A DNA stretch of 64,000 bases from Heliocidaris erythrogramma (taxonomy: Eukaryota > Echinodermata > Echinoidea > Camarodonta > Echinometridae): NCBI GenBank assembly GCA_025617745.1, contig CM046853.1, positions 57,931,233-57,995,232 on the forward strand. The letters run 5' to 3'. Each line of letters begins with the position of its first letter. The stretch's first letter is position 1. A model generated the notes under the pieces. That model made no database searches. It was not told where the DNA came from and worked only from the letters and a program-made list of their open reading frames with translations. The position numbers and the translations under genes were made by a program. Of this stretch, positions 1 to 13,600 are shown in pieces.

Positions 1-193
1 CAGAGCAGAGAAAGAAAGTCCGGGATCTAAGGAAATGGGCATACAGTCTTACGATTTAAGAATCAAGTTTAACTGATAATTGAAAGTCGTTTAAAGAAAC
101 TTTCTTTTATGACAGGCTTTTACTTTTCCGCTGGCTCCCTCGGAGAGATAAATGAATATCTGATCACTATTTGTATTTTGTAATCATTTCTAG

Positions 194-2219
194 CGGATTA
201 CAGCATGTGGTGGTCCTATCATTGATGGTGGAAACGCTACCAACGGTGAGGTGCGCATCATTTCTAACGTGATGCATCCAGTCCCACCCGGTGATATCAT
301 GGATGTCGTCGACAATGACAAACAATTTACCGAGCTCAAGAAACTGGTCTACTTGGCAAAGTTACAGGATTATCTAAGAGGTGCGTGGGAATTGGGAAAC
401 TTTACAACTCGGTTGCAAACTTCAAATGCAATTATTTAGATACAGTGTATTTTTTTCTTCCTTCCTTCAAAGCCATTTGTTTTATATGACAAGGTTATTC
501 GTACTGATTGATAAATATGTACAGATCTAATTATTTTCAGGGACCTTTACATTATAGAAAATTAAAATAAGTACGCTGGAGCACTATTGATTTGTTTCCT
601 TATTTTCAATGTGATATTTCTCCAGCGACATATTCTACGGGCTTCATTTCGTGAGAGATATAGGGTTAGGGGGTTAGGTATTGGGTTGCGATTGAGTTTT
701 AATTATGTTTGAGGTTACATGAGGTGCAATCTTCAAGATAGAAATTCGACACGAGTAAGAAATTGACCCCGGAATAATCGTCACAGGAGCCTAATGTTAC
801 ATTATACTGGTCTAATACATGTAAATTTTATTTTAACAGCGAGTCCGTTTACGTTCTTTCCTCCAAATAACGATGGCATTGATAAGCTGCCCCGAGACGA
901 ACTGAAGAAACTGGAACATAATACCACATTACTACGCGAAGTGTTACTCTACCATCTCTTAGACTGGACTGTCTATGCATCTGGGAGCTACGATGGAGAA
1001 GTGTTCGTTACTGAACAGGGAGAGTCTATTAATCTTACTGTCTGGTATGGTGAGTAGATGTACAACCACAACGTTGTCTTAAAAAAATCCTTATCTAATC
1101 AAGTTCATAATTTAATATAGGGTTTCAATACGCTTCGTCTTTGCACATTTGCGGTAGCAAAGTTTGTTTATTTCATATACATGTACTGTAATGGAAGGCA
1201 CATTTCTATGTATCTTACAATAAAATCTTCAAACACAAGCTTTAGAAAACAAAAGAATATCATCAATCGAGATCAAGAAATTTGCGAGAATTTGTTTTAA
1301 ATTTGAATCTACATGTACTTAAATTCCAGTGAAGAATTATACATGGTACTACACTCTACATTTAGTGGTTGCGCACCTTTAATAAATAAAGTGAATTTTA
1401 TAATTCTCCACCATACTAGCCTGCCTTTGAATTGTCTGTCTAGCATTAACAATCCAACATAAGCCTCGCAGCCCGATTGCAAATAAACAGGAAATATGCA
1501 CTGCAGTTAAAAGAATTCATTAGATTATTGTAATACATGTACGTTTGATAACATAATTATTTTCATAACATAAAAGAGTGCCGTTGTGCAATATAACACT
1601 TGCCGAATTCGATGATAGAAATATCCCGTCATTATATTGATTCTGAGCATCAATAATCTATCACATTTTCTCTTATACTATTTCACAAACATACTCCCTC
1701 TTCAATATTCTCTCAATCGACTTATCACCACTAATCTTTATTTTCCTGTAATTATATTCTCTCAGCACTCTTCTTATCCTTAATAATTTTTTTTAGTATG
1801 CCACAAATATTGTTTTTTTCTTTGTCTATTTGTCTATTTTCTTTTAAACCCACTCTTGTTTCCCTCTTTCAAATTCATTTCACAGCATTCCCTTTTAAAT
1901 TGTCTCATTATGCCCCACTCTTCTTAATTCGTAATTTCTTTTCACAAAATTCTCTGTCATCGTCTCAATTTCTCCAACTGCATTATCCCCACCCCCCCCC
2001 CCCCATTAAAAGAATAAATACATGTAAATAACACATATCTATCTTCTCCTTCCTCTCTTTCACACTTCTCCTGGCTCATGCAATATATTAGATGCTCTTT
2101 GGGTGAATGGACACACCAACGCCAGGGTTGTCTACCAGGATTACAACGTCTACAATGGTGTGCTGCACATCATCGACAAAGTGCTTATCCCACCCATCAT
2201 CCGGGAGAAGTACAAATGA
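194..2219 (+). CDS. Fasciclin (FAS1) domain protein, last three exons (5' end outside window)
   Basis: Exons 194-380, 840-1049 and 2092-2219 have AG/GT borders and join in phase (1, 1), ending in TGA at 2217-2219. The first exon encodes the tail of one FAS1 domain (GEVRIISNVMHPVPPGDIMD, an H2-type motif followed by the start of another domain). The second holds the H1-type motif of the next domain (SPFTFFPPNNDGIDKLP). The third holds its H2 motif (VYNGVLHIIDKVLIPP). So the window shows the end of a penultimate domain and one complete final FAS1 domain; the protein ends seven residues later (IIREKYK) with no hydrophobic GPI tail. Known of the family: secreted or cell-surface adhesion proteins of the periostin/TGFBI/fasciclin group. 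Which member cannot be told because the N-terminus is missing. Bases 1-193 look intronic. The third intron is strikingly pyrimidine-rich from about 1680 to 2090. Confidence 0.88.
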
Positions 2220-2493
2220 GAGGAGTCTCTTCAGCGTACTCCATGAAAAAGGGCTGATAAATGTACAGTGGAACGTTGTTATAAACAAACTCCTTGGGAC
2301 TGAGGAAATTACCTCTTTATATATCGAAACTTTGTTATATCACGGGTAAAAAACAATAGAATACAAAGAATTGTTATGGCCAAAATGACCTTGTTTTAAC
2401 GAGTGTGTTAAAGTGTTGTTTATGACAAGGTTCCACTCTACCTATACATTGTATCTAGTCTCATATGTTTTGATACATCCCAAGAATACATCA

Positions 2494-2631
2494 GGGGAGC
2501 ATTTCATCAAGCGTTTTGTCAGTGATTTTCACCGACAAATTTGCTCTCAACCAATCAGATGCAAGGATTTCAGTAGCTTATAACAGTTGTCGGTGAAAAT
2601 CACTGACAAAATGCTTGATGAAACGCTCCCC
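2494..2631. mobile_element. Foldback MITE, about 138 bp, copy 1
   Basis: The left end GGGGAGCATTTCATCAAGC is the inverted complement of the right end GCTTGATGAAACGCTCCCC, and the arms continue for about 45 bp around a short loop. The same sequence recurs at 53207-53344, and a fragment lies near 30450-30510. It lies between the FAS1 3' end and RPL4. Confidence 0.85.
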
Positions 2632-2800
2632 AGGAATGTCCTATGCTTAGTTAAAAATGTAGATGATATTATGTCTAAGATTAATTTCTGTTTTGGCACA
2701 TCCAAAGGGTGCACCACAAAGGCATTATTACTTATTTGATGCCCATTTGGATTTAGGTTCATTTGTGTACATGTATATAGTACTGATAGATACCCTGCTA

Positions 2801-3330
2801 AGGGAAATCAAACCTTACTGGCAAGTTACTCTGAAAGAAGAAAAATCAGAGAAGCAGATGGGTGAAAGTTTTAACGAAATCGGACAAGCAATAAGAAAGT
2901 TATGAATTTATTAAAGTTGTAATCACTATACATATGGGAATTTCAAATTGGCCGAAAAGGTAATGTCACTAAGATGTAGTTGCGGTCAACTCCATTTGCT
3001 CCAACACACAAAATGACTAAAATGTCTTTTTTTTTCAAAATGTCCAACTCAGTAGGATCTTTTTCTTTCATGAGGACCTAAAACAATATGCTATCTCCTA
3101 TGTATTTTGAGTACTGCCTCGAGGGTAAAGGCACTTCGGAGAAAACGGCAAACTAATATTTTTTGTACGACAAACGGGAGAGTTGTCTTGAAGTACATGT
3201 ATGTCACAATCAACTCACCAAATTGCCAATTTGAGATTCACATAGATGTGGTGACCTCATTTTTCAAACATCAATAACTTTCTTATTCCTTGTCTGATTT
3301 CTTTCAAACTTTCACCATCATTCATGTTCA
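2801..3330. mobile_element. MITE-like repeat, degenerate copy of the element at 18475-19018
   Basis: It begins AGGGAAATC and shares a long stretch with 18475-19018, including GAAATCGGACAAGCAATAAG and ACTATACATATGGGAATTTC. The right half (about 3290-3330) carries the complement of the same subterminal sequence (TGATTTCTTTCAAACTTTC), so it is an inverted-repeat element. The right terminus is decayed and its exact end is uncertain. Confidence 0.65.
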
Positions 3331-4510
3331 CCTATTACACAAGTATAAGTGTAAATATGTGACAAAAATATGTACCGGTAAAAAGGCAGTAATCACAATG
3401 TCAAAAGTAGTGTGCAATTTTGAAAGGTTAAATATCCCATCAATCAAAGGAATCGCAGTTGTTCTAATGACAGAACTTCCAAAAATCTAGTCTTTCATGG
3501 ACTAGGTGATCGTAAGTAAAGGGATACTTTTTCATTTTCAGTGACCAATACACACTTTCCCAAATTTCATCAAAAGAAACGATTTAAAACTCTGAGCTAC
3601 AGAATTCAGAGGAAGACTCAAAAGTATTGTGTAGCACAGACAATAGAAATAAAGGGTGAAACTTGTCCCAAACTTGTTCTAATTTCTAATGAACTCTTTA
3701 TTTTCAAATAAATTTTTTGTGATTAATATTTATATTGAATGCCTTGTGAATTCAGTTTTCTGTATCGATAAATCTTTCTGACCACCTCATCTCTACCCTA
3801 CAGTTGTCTGGTTTTGTCCATTGATAACCATGATATTCATCATACCATTACCTGCAGTATGGAGTCCTCCAACTGAATATCTGAAAATCTTTCCAATATT
3901 CAATAATAAATCCATATCCGTATGACTGGCAGAAGTGGGATTATAATTTCAGAATTTTACCACTCCAACTTCTTTGCAACTTTATGCACCCCAGAAATAA
4001 AAAATAAAAGCTCAAATTTCATCCCAATCAAAGCAGAAACAATGAATGAATGAATGAATGAACGAATGAATGTTTTGACAGCCGTTTTTAATGCAAGACA
4101 CTTTGCCAATTGCTCTAATGCAATGATATGTTTAAATTTATCCAATTGCATGAAACTTTTGAAGAATTGAGATCACTCACAAAATCTGTGAAATTTTCTT
4201 GCAAGTGAAGTTTCTATTTTAATAATAATGTGAGAGTGGAATATTAAAAAAATTAATATATATTTTTCAAAATAATAATAATCCTTTTCTGGTATCTCAA
4301 TTAATGGCATGGACTCAGCCAGAGATACCTATGCAACACGACCATGACACTGACTAACAAGTGACTCTGCAATAATGTATTATGGGGATAATTTCCACTT
4401 CCACAGGTACAGGACAACATACACAGAACATTAACTCAAACCTTGCTGATGATCACACAACAAATGAAAGACTTTCTTGACCACATGATTGCATTTTTTG
4501 ATAAGCCTTG

Positions 4511-4516
4511 TTTATT
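4511..4516 (-). promoter_or_regulatory. Poly(A) signal of RPL4
   Basis: On the minus strand AATAAA lies about 130 nt after the RPL4 stop codon at 4643-4645, so the 3'UTR is short (about 150 nt), as is usual for ribosomal protein mRNAs. No other AATAAA lies closer to the stop. Confidence 0.75.
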
Positions 4517-4642
4517 GAATTGCTGATCTTACAGTCCTGGTGGTGTTGGTCTTTTTATCCATTCAAGGCCTCACATGACACAGTGTAGAGTGAGGATAAT
4601 AAGAGTCACTATGTCCATCACTATAGAAATGTGGATGTCTTT

Positions 4643-7600
4643 CTACTTCTTGCCTTTTCCCTTGGCCTTGCCCTTGCCCTTGCCCTTGCCCTTTGCTGGT
4701 TCTGCCTTCTTGGTGACCTGCGGATGATTGGAAGGAAAGAGAATGGTAAATGGAATATGAGAACGAGAACTAAAAACAGAATATCAAGTGACAACCATAT
4801 AATGATCACAAATATCAAGTTTGAATAGAAAATTAATCTATTATGTGAATTGTCTTTGAATATTTAAAGAACATTTTTCAAATTCCTAATGCACAAAATA
4901 AGATTTACAACAAGAAAGTGGGCACAGGATAGCTCTATATCAACAATACACCTCATGCATTAGTATTAAGCATTAAAGAATCTTTGTCCATCCTCCATAT
5001 CACAACAAAGTCAAAATTCAAATTTGATATTGGGATATTACAAACCAAAAGGACCGACGTAAAATAGCATTTAAGGACGCCAATCTTAATTTTGACATTT
5101 ACAAAGTATTACTTTGAGAAAATACCATACAAAATCAGCTGTTGGGCAAAGAATCCACATACACGCAAAATACTAAATGCTGATCTACATGTATATCAAT
5201 AACAAAATATGGCACAATACATACCCCCCTCTTCTTGTCGAGGATCTCCTGCTTCTTGGCCTTTGCCCTCTCCTCATCCAGCTTGGCATTGCGCTTCTGT
5301 GTCTTGGCATAGGGGTTGAGCTTGAACATGACCCTAGCGTTCTTCAGAGGGTTCTTCTTGAGGACCTTGCGCTTGGATGACGTTGTGTTGACCGGTCTGA
5401 GAGAGCGACGGATCTCCTGGCTCCTCAGCAACCTACGCAGGTCGGTGTTGGTCATCTTTGGCATGGGGAGGCTAGGAGATGAGAGAAAGGGGTGATGATA
5501 AATCACAACTGAGGTTTGGAAAGGTACACTCCTCTAATCGCAATTATACGGAGATGCCCGATACGCATACCGAACACTTGTGTACCATGCATCTGTAAAT
5601 GTTGTCTGTGCAACTCTTACATCAGTTGACTGTAGGAATATTTGTGAGGTGCTTCACTACTGTATGTCGACAAAAGCCCTTACAGTTTAACAATCAATAG
5701 CACTTAGGCATGTTCTATGTAACTTATGTTAAAAATACACATCTACATAACCCAAAAACATAATTTTGAGCCTCTATATAAATATGTGATTGATTCCATA
5801 AAACGACGGTTCCAACTTGCGACAATTTCTTGTCTAACAAGGGGCATCAACAACAATTTAAAGTACACATACTGTCAGGTTATTGTTATATGTATTGTCC
5901 TTTCCCGCTAAAACATTTCCTGCAAATAACAATTGGTAGCAAAGATGAAACATCATACTTATTTCCAAACACTGTAAGTGGCTTAAATAGTAAACATGCT
6001 GCATGTAACAGGAATGTTAAAATCTCACAAGTTGGCACCCTATACAATCATTGCAGGACTAGAAAACTTATGCAATATGAAACTTTCACAAATTCTTAAC
6101 GATGTGTTCGTTGTGATTCAATCATTTCACGTAAGGACACTGTTGCGAATCTGCACAACTCGCAAAATTTGTGAATGCACACAAAACTTTCTGGTTTTAC
6201 TTTATGGACTACAGCATTAGAAAGTAAAACTTGAGCAACCATCACTTCCATAAACTTACTTCCAGTTGGACTTCTCTGAGGAAGGCTTCTTCCAGGTGCC
6301 ATAGAGACCATCAAGCTTGTTGAATGCAGACTCTGTCCATACGCAGAACCTACCGACATGGCCACCAGGAGCTAGCCTCAAGAGGTTGAGTCTTGAGACC
6401 TGGAGTAGTGTCACACCTAAACATGAGAAAGTTTCACAATAATTCATACCATGTCAATATTCTTGTATAACTTGAAAGAAATCATTTTTATTATTTATTC
6501 TATCTATCAAATCTGCTATTAAAGTAATTATCTGAAATTCATGTCATTTGTCATTACTTATAGTAGAACTTTAATGATTTTAAATATTGGCTTAATACTT
6601 ATTATTGCATAGATGGCATAAATTAAACAAGGTTATCCAAATTCAACGCTTGGAAACATTTGAAGTAATGATTATTATCAATTATAAAACGGTAAAATAC
6701 AGCCCCCGATATAGCAGCTGAAGAGCTCCTCGAACGCTGCTGAGATATGTGACGACACACACCATGGACCAGTCCTGTCTAAGCAGACGATGTCCCATAA
6801 CATCTTACACATTTTTCAGAGCCTATTTTGTCATCTCCTCTTCACTTATTTCTCTTCCTTCACTAGCGTCAGTCTTAATGTTAGTCTGTTGCCTCACTCT
6901 TAACTTCGTGTATGGTATTATTTTGATGAAAAATGCAGCGTTAAAAAAATAAAGGAATCAGTCACTTGTAAACAAAATAAGACGCCATTGTATTTTCAGC
7001 TGCTTGCACCGGGGCATGTTCGGCGTTTCAAGAGGGAACGAATACCATCCTGCTATTATTCGGAGGGCTTTTCAATTTGAAAGTGGGGTTTATTTCATTG
7101 ATCATTGACCCTTCTCCTGTGTATTTACAATCAAACGGTTTTAGCTATCAGAATCAGTTTCACTTTCCCTTTATAATGGTGTGAAATAAGGTCATGTTTA
7201 AATACACCAAACTCTTTATAATTTGATAAATAATTGCATTGCAATTACGTTCATTCATTATAGGACGTCGTCTGCTTAAGCAGGATCGATCCCGAGTGTG
7301 ACAACATCAAAACATCGCTATATTTCTGGCGAATCCTCGGATATTCCAGATGCTGAGAAGAGCTTTTATTTGTGTTGTTTTTATAATCATCAGATACGCA
7401 GTTGACATAAAACTTATACGATTGCCATCTGTAAGCTTCCCAGTTTCTAGTGATACATTAATTGCCATATTTGTGATTTTCTTTGAATATCTACTTTAAT
7501 ACTTTTTTCTGCAAGGTGGCAAATACTCTTTTTAAAAAAGGAAACGACAATTGAATTTCTGTTTATCCCATCAGTCTCATTAAATCAGTTTAGTAACCTC

Positions 7601-10600
7601 CATATTCAATGAATTCAGGTAGAATGCAACATCATTTGGGATACTAAATCTGTGGTAAAATACTAGGAGTGAGGAATTCACCTGAACCATGTACGTTATG
7701 ATTAAATTTGGGTAACTGATACCTTTAACCTGAATGCCAGTGATGATTATGGATTGAACAAAATTTGAAAATAAGGACTCATCAGAAATCAAAAATGTCT
7801 TCTGACATTTTTCTTTTTAACACCACCACAACGGAAAGTCTAACAAAAGTAGAAAGAAATAATATGTTTGTAATCCGTTAGGTGTGGTGAGAAGAGGTAC
7901 TACAGACAATACTTCTTCTTTGGATTGCACACTAACCTGGGATGTTCCTGAATGCCCTTGTGATGCCGTTGTCCTGATCGTACACAACCAGGGGACCAAG
8001 ACGTCTGACGAACCTCCTGTTCCTCATCTTGCCCTTGCCTGCCCTCATGCGACGAGACTTGTACACCTAAATTTGACAGGACAATTACGATACTTGAGAA
8101 CAACATCACTGCCAGCTTAAACATTGTTAATTTCACCTAATTTGAACAGTAACAAATGCAACTAAAAACAATTTAAGCTCACTATTGCCTCATCTCCAAG
8201 GTCTTGGAAAAGAAAAATCTAACATGGTCTTACAAACTAGTAGTCAATGAAGTCATTGCTTTCACCCTCTTAAAAAGAGACACACAAAAAAAAAAAAAAA
8301 TAATGGACGACACAAAATATTCCCACTTATCCCATCAGTCTCATTAAATCAGTTTTTAACCTCCATATTCAATGAATTCAGGTTCATTTGAACATCATTT
8401 GGGAAACTGGGAATTCTTAAGAATTTGCAGAAAGAATATTCATGATTCTCATTCTTATATTCCATATTTTCTTACTTGAAAAATTTGCATTTATTTTTAG
8501 AATATTGTATTCCTAAAAGCATACTAAATATCTAGCAATTCACCTTGCAGCTTTCCATGGCACACAGTGTTACACAGTCATAAAACAAACAACTATTTTG
8601 TGTAGAGGCCAAAACTGATAGAGGGAAATTGCCTGAAAAAATGTGGAAATTTTAATAATGCTTCCTTCCCTACATACCACCATTACATGTATCAAGTTTA
8701 CAAAGTACTTGAATTTCTTAAGCTTTCATTCAATTTATCATCTGTTATTTCCTTTTGATTAATAGGCCTCCCAACAGAAGTTCATACTTTTCACTGGTTA
8801 ATATTTGTTATTTACCTTCTTGATGTCTTCCCATGCCTTGAAGCGCTTGAGGAAGTAGACTGCTTCCTTGGTCTTCTTGAAGTCTTGGACTTTGTCGCTG
8901 ACTACAAGGGGTACTTCTGGTGTGCCCATGATCATGTGACCTGTGATTGTCATTGTAAACATAGAATGTTATCCACTTCAATGACAAAAAGTGGCCTCAA
9001 AAATGTGTAAATAAATTGCAAGTGATGATAGTTTTGTCAACAAAGCATAGGCAATGACAAATTCATAGCAAATGGGTGATTTGAGGATCCGAATTATTCA
9101 AGCATATCAACAATGATTCTTTCAGGATATTAATTACCAAGTGACGATCATGTTTGCATCCGTGTTTTGTACATTTAAAAAATATAACTGATGTTAACAT
9201 TTAAAGTTTTGTCATTCCTTTAACCCTAACTGCACTGGGGGGGGGGGGGGGGGGGGGGAGCCTGGGAGGCCCCCCCCTCCATATTTTTGGTGATTGCATC
9301 GCGATCGCTGGCAATTTCGGATTCTCGCTTCATGACTTTTTTCCCTGAAGTCTTGCGCACGTTTTGATACATTTGTCCATATCAGACATACCTAGGGGGT
9401 GTTATATGCTAATTAGTATGCGCATGTCATTAAAATTGCTAATCGCTCCATATATTTGTGTACAGTTACACTATGAACATGACGAACAAAGAAGCGGACA
9501 ATTTATGCTGCTCCTCATTGTACCCTTCACAATTGCACTGGTTAACAAAAGAACATCCATTCATTGCTATCCTGTAAAAATATGTAGAACAGGTGTCACA
9601 TAATAGCAGTGAAGGGATGTCCTTTTGTCTACTAGAGCTATTGTGGAGGGTACAATGAGGAGCTGCATAAATTGTCCGCTCTCTTTGTCACCGTGTTCAT
9701 AGTGTTACATGCTGTCAATAGACAATGGCTTGCATTTTAATTAGCTAATTATTCAAAAAAATAAAATTGCATAATTGATTAAAATTAATCACACCAGATT
9801 CGGCATGTGAAGATCTATCGACATGCAAATTTTAAAGTTCATTGGATATTGCGTTTCCAAGATCAATGGGGGGGGCCTCCCAGGCCCCCCCCCCCCCCCC
9901 CGGTATTTTCATGGAGCAAAATAGCCCAGTTCAGTAAGGGTTAATGTCAGAGCAAAAGAACATGTATAAAGGCAGCAAAGCATATTTAATAGGAATACAC
10001 AGGCTTTCAAAAACTGTTATGCTAGCCTCCAGTTAACACACCATACTACAATTCTCGCTACCTCAAATATGCAATTTTCGACGTAGAGGGCAATATTATG
10101 CATGGAAATGGTCCGCATCTTCGTCAACTTCACTTCCGGTCCGCATTGAAATACTACGGCTTATGAATAAAATGAGTGCTAACATGCTTAATTTTTGAAT
10201 CGCATGACATAAACCACTCAAATTTTGAAAATGCAACCAATTGTCTCAATAAATCATGGTATCTTTTCAAACATGTCGGTTAATTTATACTAAAACTCGA
10301 GGATTTTTGTAATACCTGTGTACATTTTCAATGCAAAAAGACAAACACTTGTCGACCCAATCGGGATATTGTCAGCACTGCGCATGCATGGTTTGCATGA
10401 CAAACGCCATCTTGTTGGCGAAATTGTGTATTTGGGGTAGCGAGAATTGAACTATACAATCTTAGACGTTACTTCTGTCTAATACCTTTGGACATGACGA
10501 GAGCTGGGACTGCCGAGGCAGCAAGTGCAGAGCACATGGCAAAGCGCTTCTGGCTGATGTTGGTGCGTGTGTGCCAGCGACGCCAGATCTTGGTAGGGGC

Positions 10601-13600
10601 AAACATGCGTCCACCACGGCACATGTTCCCGAAGGCTCCCTGACCAGAGCGGTGGGTACCACCTCCCCTGACACGGGGGATACGGGCCACAGCACGTCCT
10701 GTACCCCAAGATTCAGCACTGGTCTGGTGACCTGGAGAAAGGAAAATGTTATGGAGCCTGTATCAATCTATAGAGTCTTTCACTAAAGGAACACCACATT
10801 TATACCACATTTATACCACATTTAGTTGTTAATTTGGCAGTATAGTCAAACATACAGATGCAAGTACAGATAACTTTGCATAAGTCGATTGTGTTGGGAC
10901 CACAACAAATAGTTTGACTAATGCAAAATTACACATATCTTACAGCAATTGGTCGACTTTGAGTTATGCAAGGTTAACTGTAAATATCTCTGATCACTTT
11001 GCCAACCATGAAATTATGCCATCCGGAAAATATTGAAAAGCTATCAGAAATCTCTTTCAATCCATCTAATATTTAAAGATGAAGCACTTTACATCATTAT
11101 TCATTTCAGTTTTGCCTTGAAACTTTATTTCACAGATGGGCATACTTTCTCTAGTTCACAAAATCTCAACTGATTAACTCCCTATAACATGGAATGGAGT
11201 TCTTATTTTTCTCTGGATCAGAACTTCAATGTTATCAAGGTCATTCAAAAACACGGACCTGAAGTTGAAGTATCATCACATCACTCGTTACTTTTCCAAA
11301 TTTCTTACCATTTGCAACCTGCATTGATAAATGATTCTACAATCATGACAATATCCCAACAGACTGGCTCCACACTGACTGACAAGCAGCTGACAAAATC
11401 TTAACTATTCAGAATCATGTAATTTTTTGCTTGTTCTATTATCAGTATGTAAGGCAAAAGACTGAGCATACCAGCAATCTTCTTGACAGCGTAGGGCTGA
11501 CGACTGTTCTTCCTCATGTTGGTGTGGGCATAGTTGACAATGTCTGGCCTGATTGGTGCCTTGAAGACAGCTGGGAGGGTCACATTGGTTCCAGTAACCT
11601 CATTCTTCTCATTGTACACTGTAACGAGCGGTCTTGCAGCTGCAACAGCCTGTAGACAGGATGACAGAGAAAAAAGTCTGAGTAATCTCTAGTTTCAAGT
11701 TATCATCAATGGTAAAAAAATTGATTTAATGCAGCAAAAGAGGCAAGCTTTCCCATATCTTGTGGCACAAGATTTACAGATGGACACCTCCAACTAAACT
11801 TGATATTGATATTGCCGACTGGTTTTATAAAACAAATACTGTAATTCACGTTTTGTAGCTCGTGCATCAGTGATATGCACCACACTTGGCAGAGTCAAAA
11901 TAAGATGGATAATGAACAAGACTTCATTATCTGATTGTGACTAAGCCTGCATGCAGTGCATTTCCACTAATGCACTTGCAACTAGGACCAGCATATTAAA
12001 GCAAATTGAAAAAAAAAGAAGAAAAAAAAAAGGAAAAAAGTCAAGTCCTAAAGTTTGAAAAGAAAGGCAGGTACTGTTTTTAGGGGAGAGGGTTCAATAA
12101 CAAAGAATAACAAAATGAAAGAATTCTCAGCAATACCCAATATAATTGGGGACTGAAATTAGCTGTATCACTCCTTTCACACAAAGACATTAAAGCGCTA
12201 CTATGTCATAGTAAATCTTAATGTCTTTGTGTGGAAGGAGTGATACTGATGCTGAATTTCAGTACCATGATCTGACACAGTTTGCCACGTCTGGAAAAGG
12301 CAAGCCAGAGCCAGAGACTGAGAGAGTGAAGTGTATAGATTCAGAAAAGCGCTGAGCAGGTAACTTACCTTTCTTTTTCATTACAATTTCCACATATGGA
12401 TGTATCATAGTTGTACAAGCTCCGTGGCTTATCAATCTGGTACTGGCACACGGAGCTGTACATGGGATGCATATACTGTGTGTGGAGGGGGATATCAACA
12501 AAAAAATCTAGATTTATTTCCCACATACTGTGTGTGAGCCATGCATACCATCCTCTGTGTTTGCTAAAGAGATTACCTTCCAGGCTTTACTAAAATTGTA
12601 AAAATTGAATTTAAAAAAAAAAAATTTAATAAAAATTGGCAGGTGTGATCAGGTTTTTCTTAACCCATTCGCGACATTGATTTTCTAAAAATGGATCATG
12701 ACGACCACTCTTCAAAGACGGCAACAAGCGCAGTACATGCTCTTGCAAGTCTAGGAACACGACACTCACCAAAAGGGACATGCAGTTTGAGAGGGACTGT
12801 TCCCAAGCTAAATATGCCTGTGATTTACACCATTCAATTGAAATGAAATCTTTATGAAAGCTATCATTTAGTAAAGTAATCTGTTATATTCTGAAATAGT
12901 GATACAATGTACTTTTTATATTCAGAACTATCTTATTTATTTTCGTTTGTCTGTCATTCTTGAAAGTGCATGCCCATTTCAAAGTGGAATCATCTATTCT
13001 AGTCATTCATGCTGGCACAGCGTGATTTTGGATTCGTCGACTCTGTACAGGGGGGTTGAAAAATGACACCCCGAGCAGTAAGGGATCGAGTCGGATAAAG
13101 TCACAAAATGAGAGAAGTAATATCTTTACTTACATGCAGAATCTGAAAAGTTTCGTATTATTAGCAAACTGACCTTGCTAAAAATTTTTATGAGTCTGTG
13201 ATTTTGTCCCCAATTTATCATTCATCCTGTCCCAAAATGGTATAGCTACGCGAAGGACCACAACTATCGATAGCTTGTGTAATAGCCCAAGGAAAAAATA
13301 GCGTGGGAATTGGAAAGGGAGGTATGCCAGGAATGTGATTCATCGCGCAGTACAGAGCCAGTGTGTGTGTACTGTGCAATAGTCTGTCATCTAGTCATTC
13401 ATTTGGAAATTCTTGAAAATAGTTCTTTGATTATCAGATTGAACGTGTTGGAGTTGAATATAATGGTGTTATATTATGTAGCAATAATAACAATTGAATG
13501 TTTGAACTACCAGAAACCTTATATTACAACAGAAAATACAAGCAAAAAATAAATATAGTTTTACCCAGGACTGGTAATTCTAAACTACTGCAGCCCACTG

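Noticed and set aside
5135..5470. Single-exon small gene on the minus strand starting upstream of MPKMTNTDL
   Set aside because: It is the seventh RPL4 coding exon read through its introns; the MPKM methionine is internal (LPMPKM).
11040..11105. Second C/D snoRNA (ATGATGT .. CTGA) in the same RPL4 intron
   Set aside because: The box C is non-consensus and the sequence before box D matches no rRNA stretch I can name.
12361..12390. ATGAAAAAGAAAG|GTAAGT as first exon of RPL4
   Set aside because: The donor is perfect but the joined frame does not read into [11 protein letters not shown].
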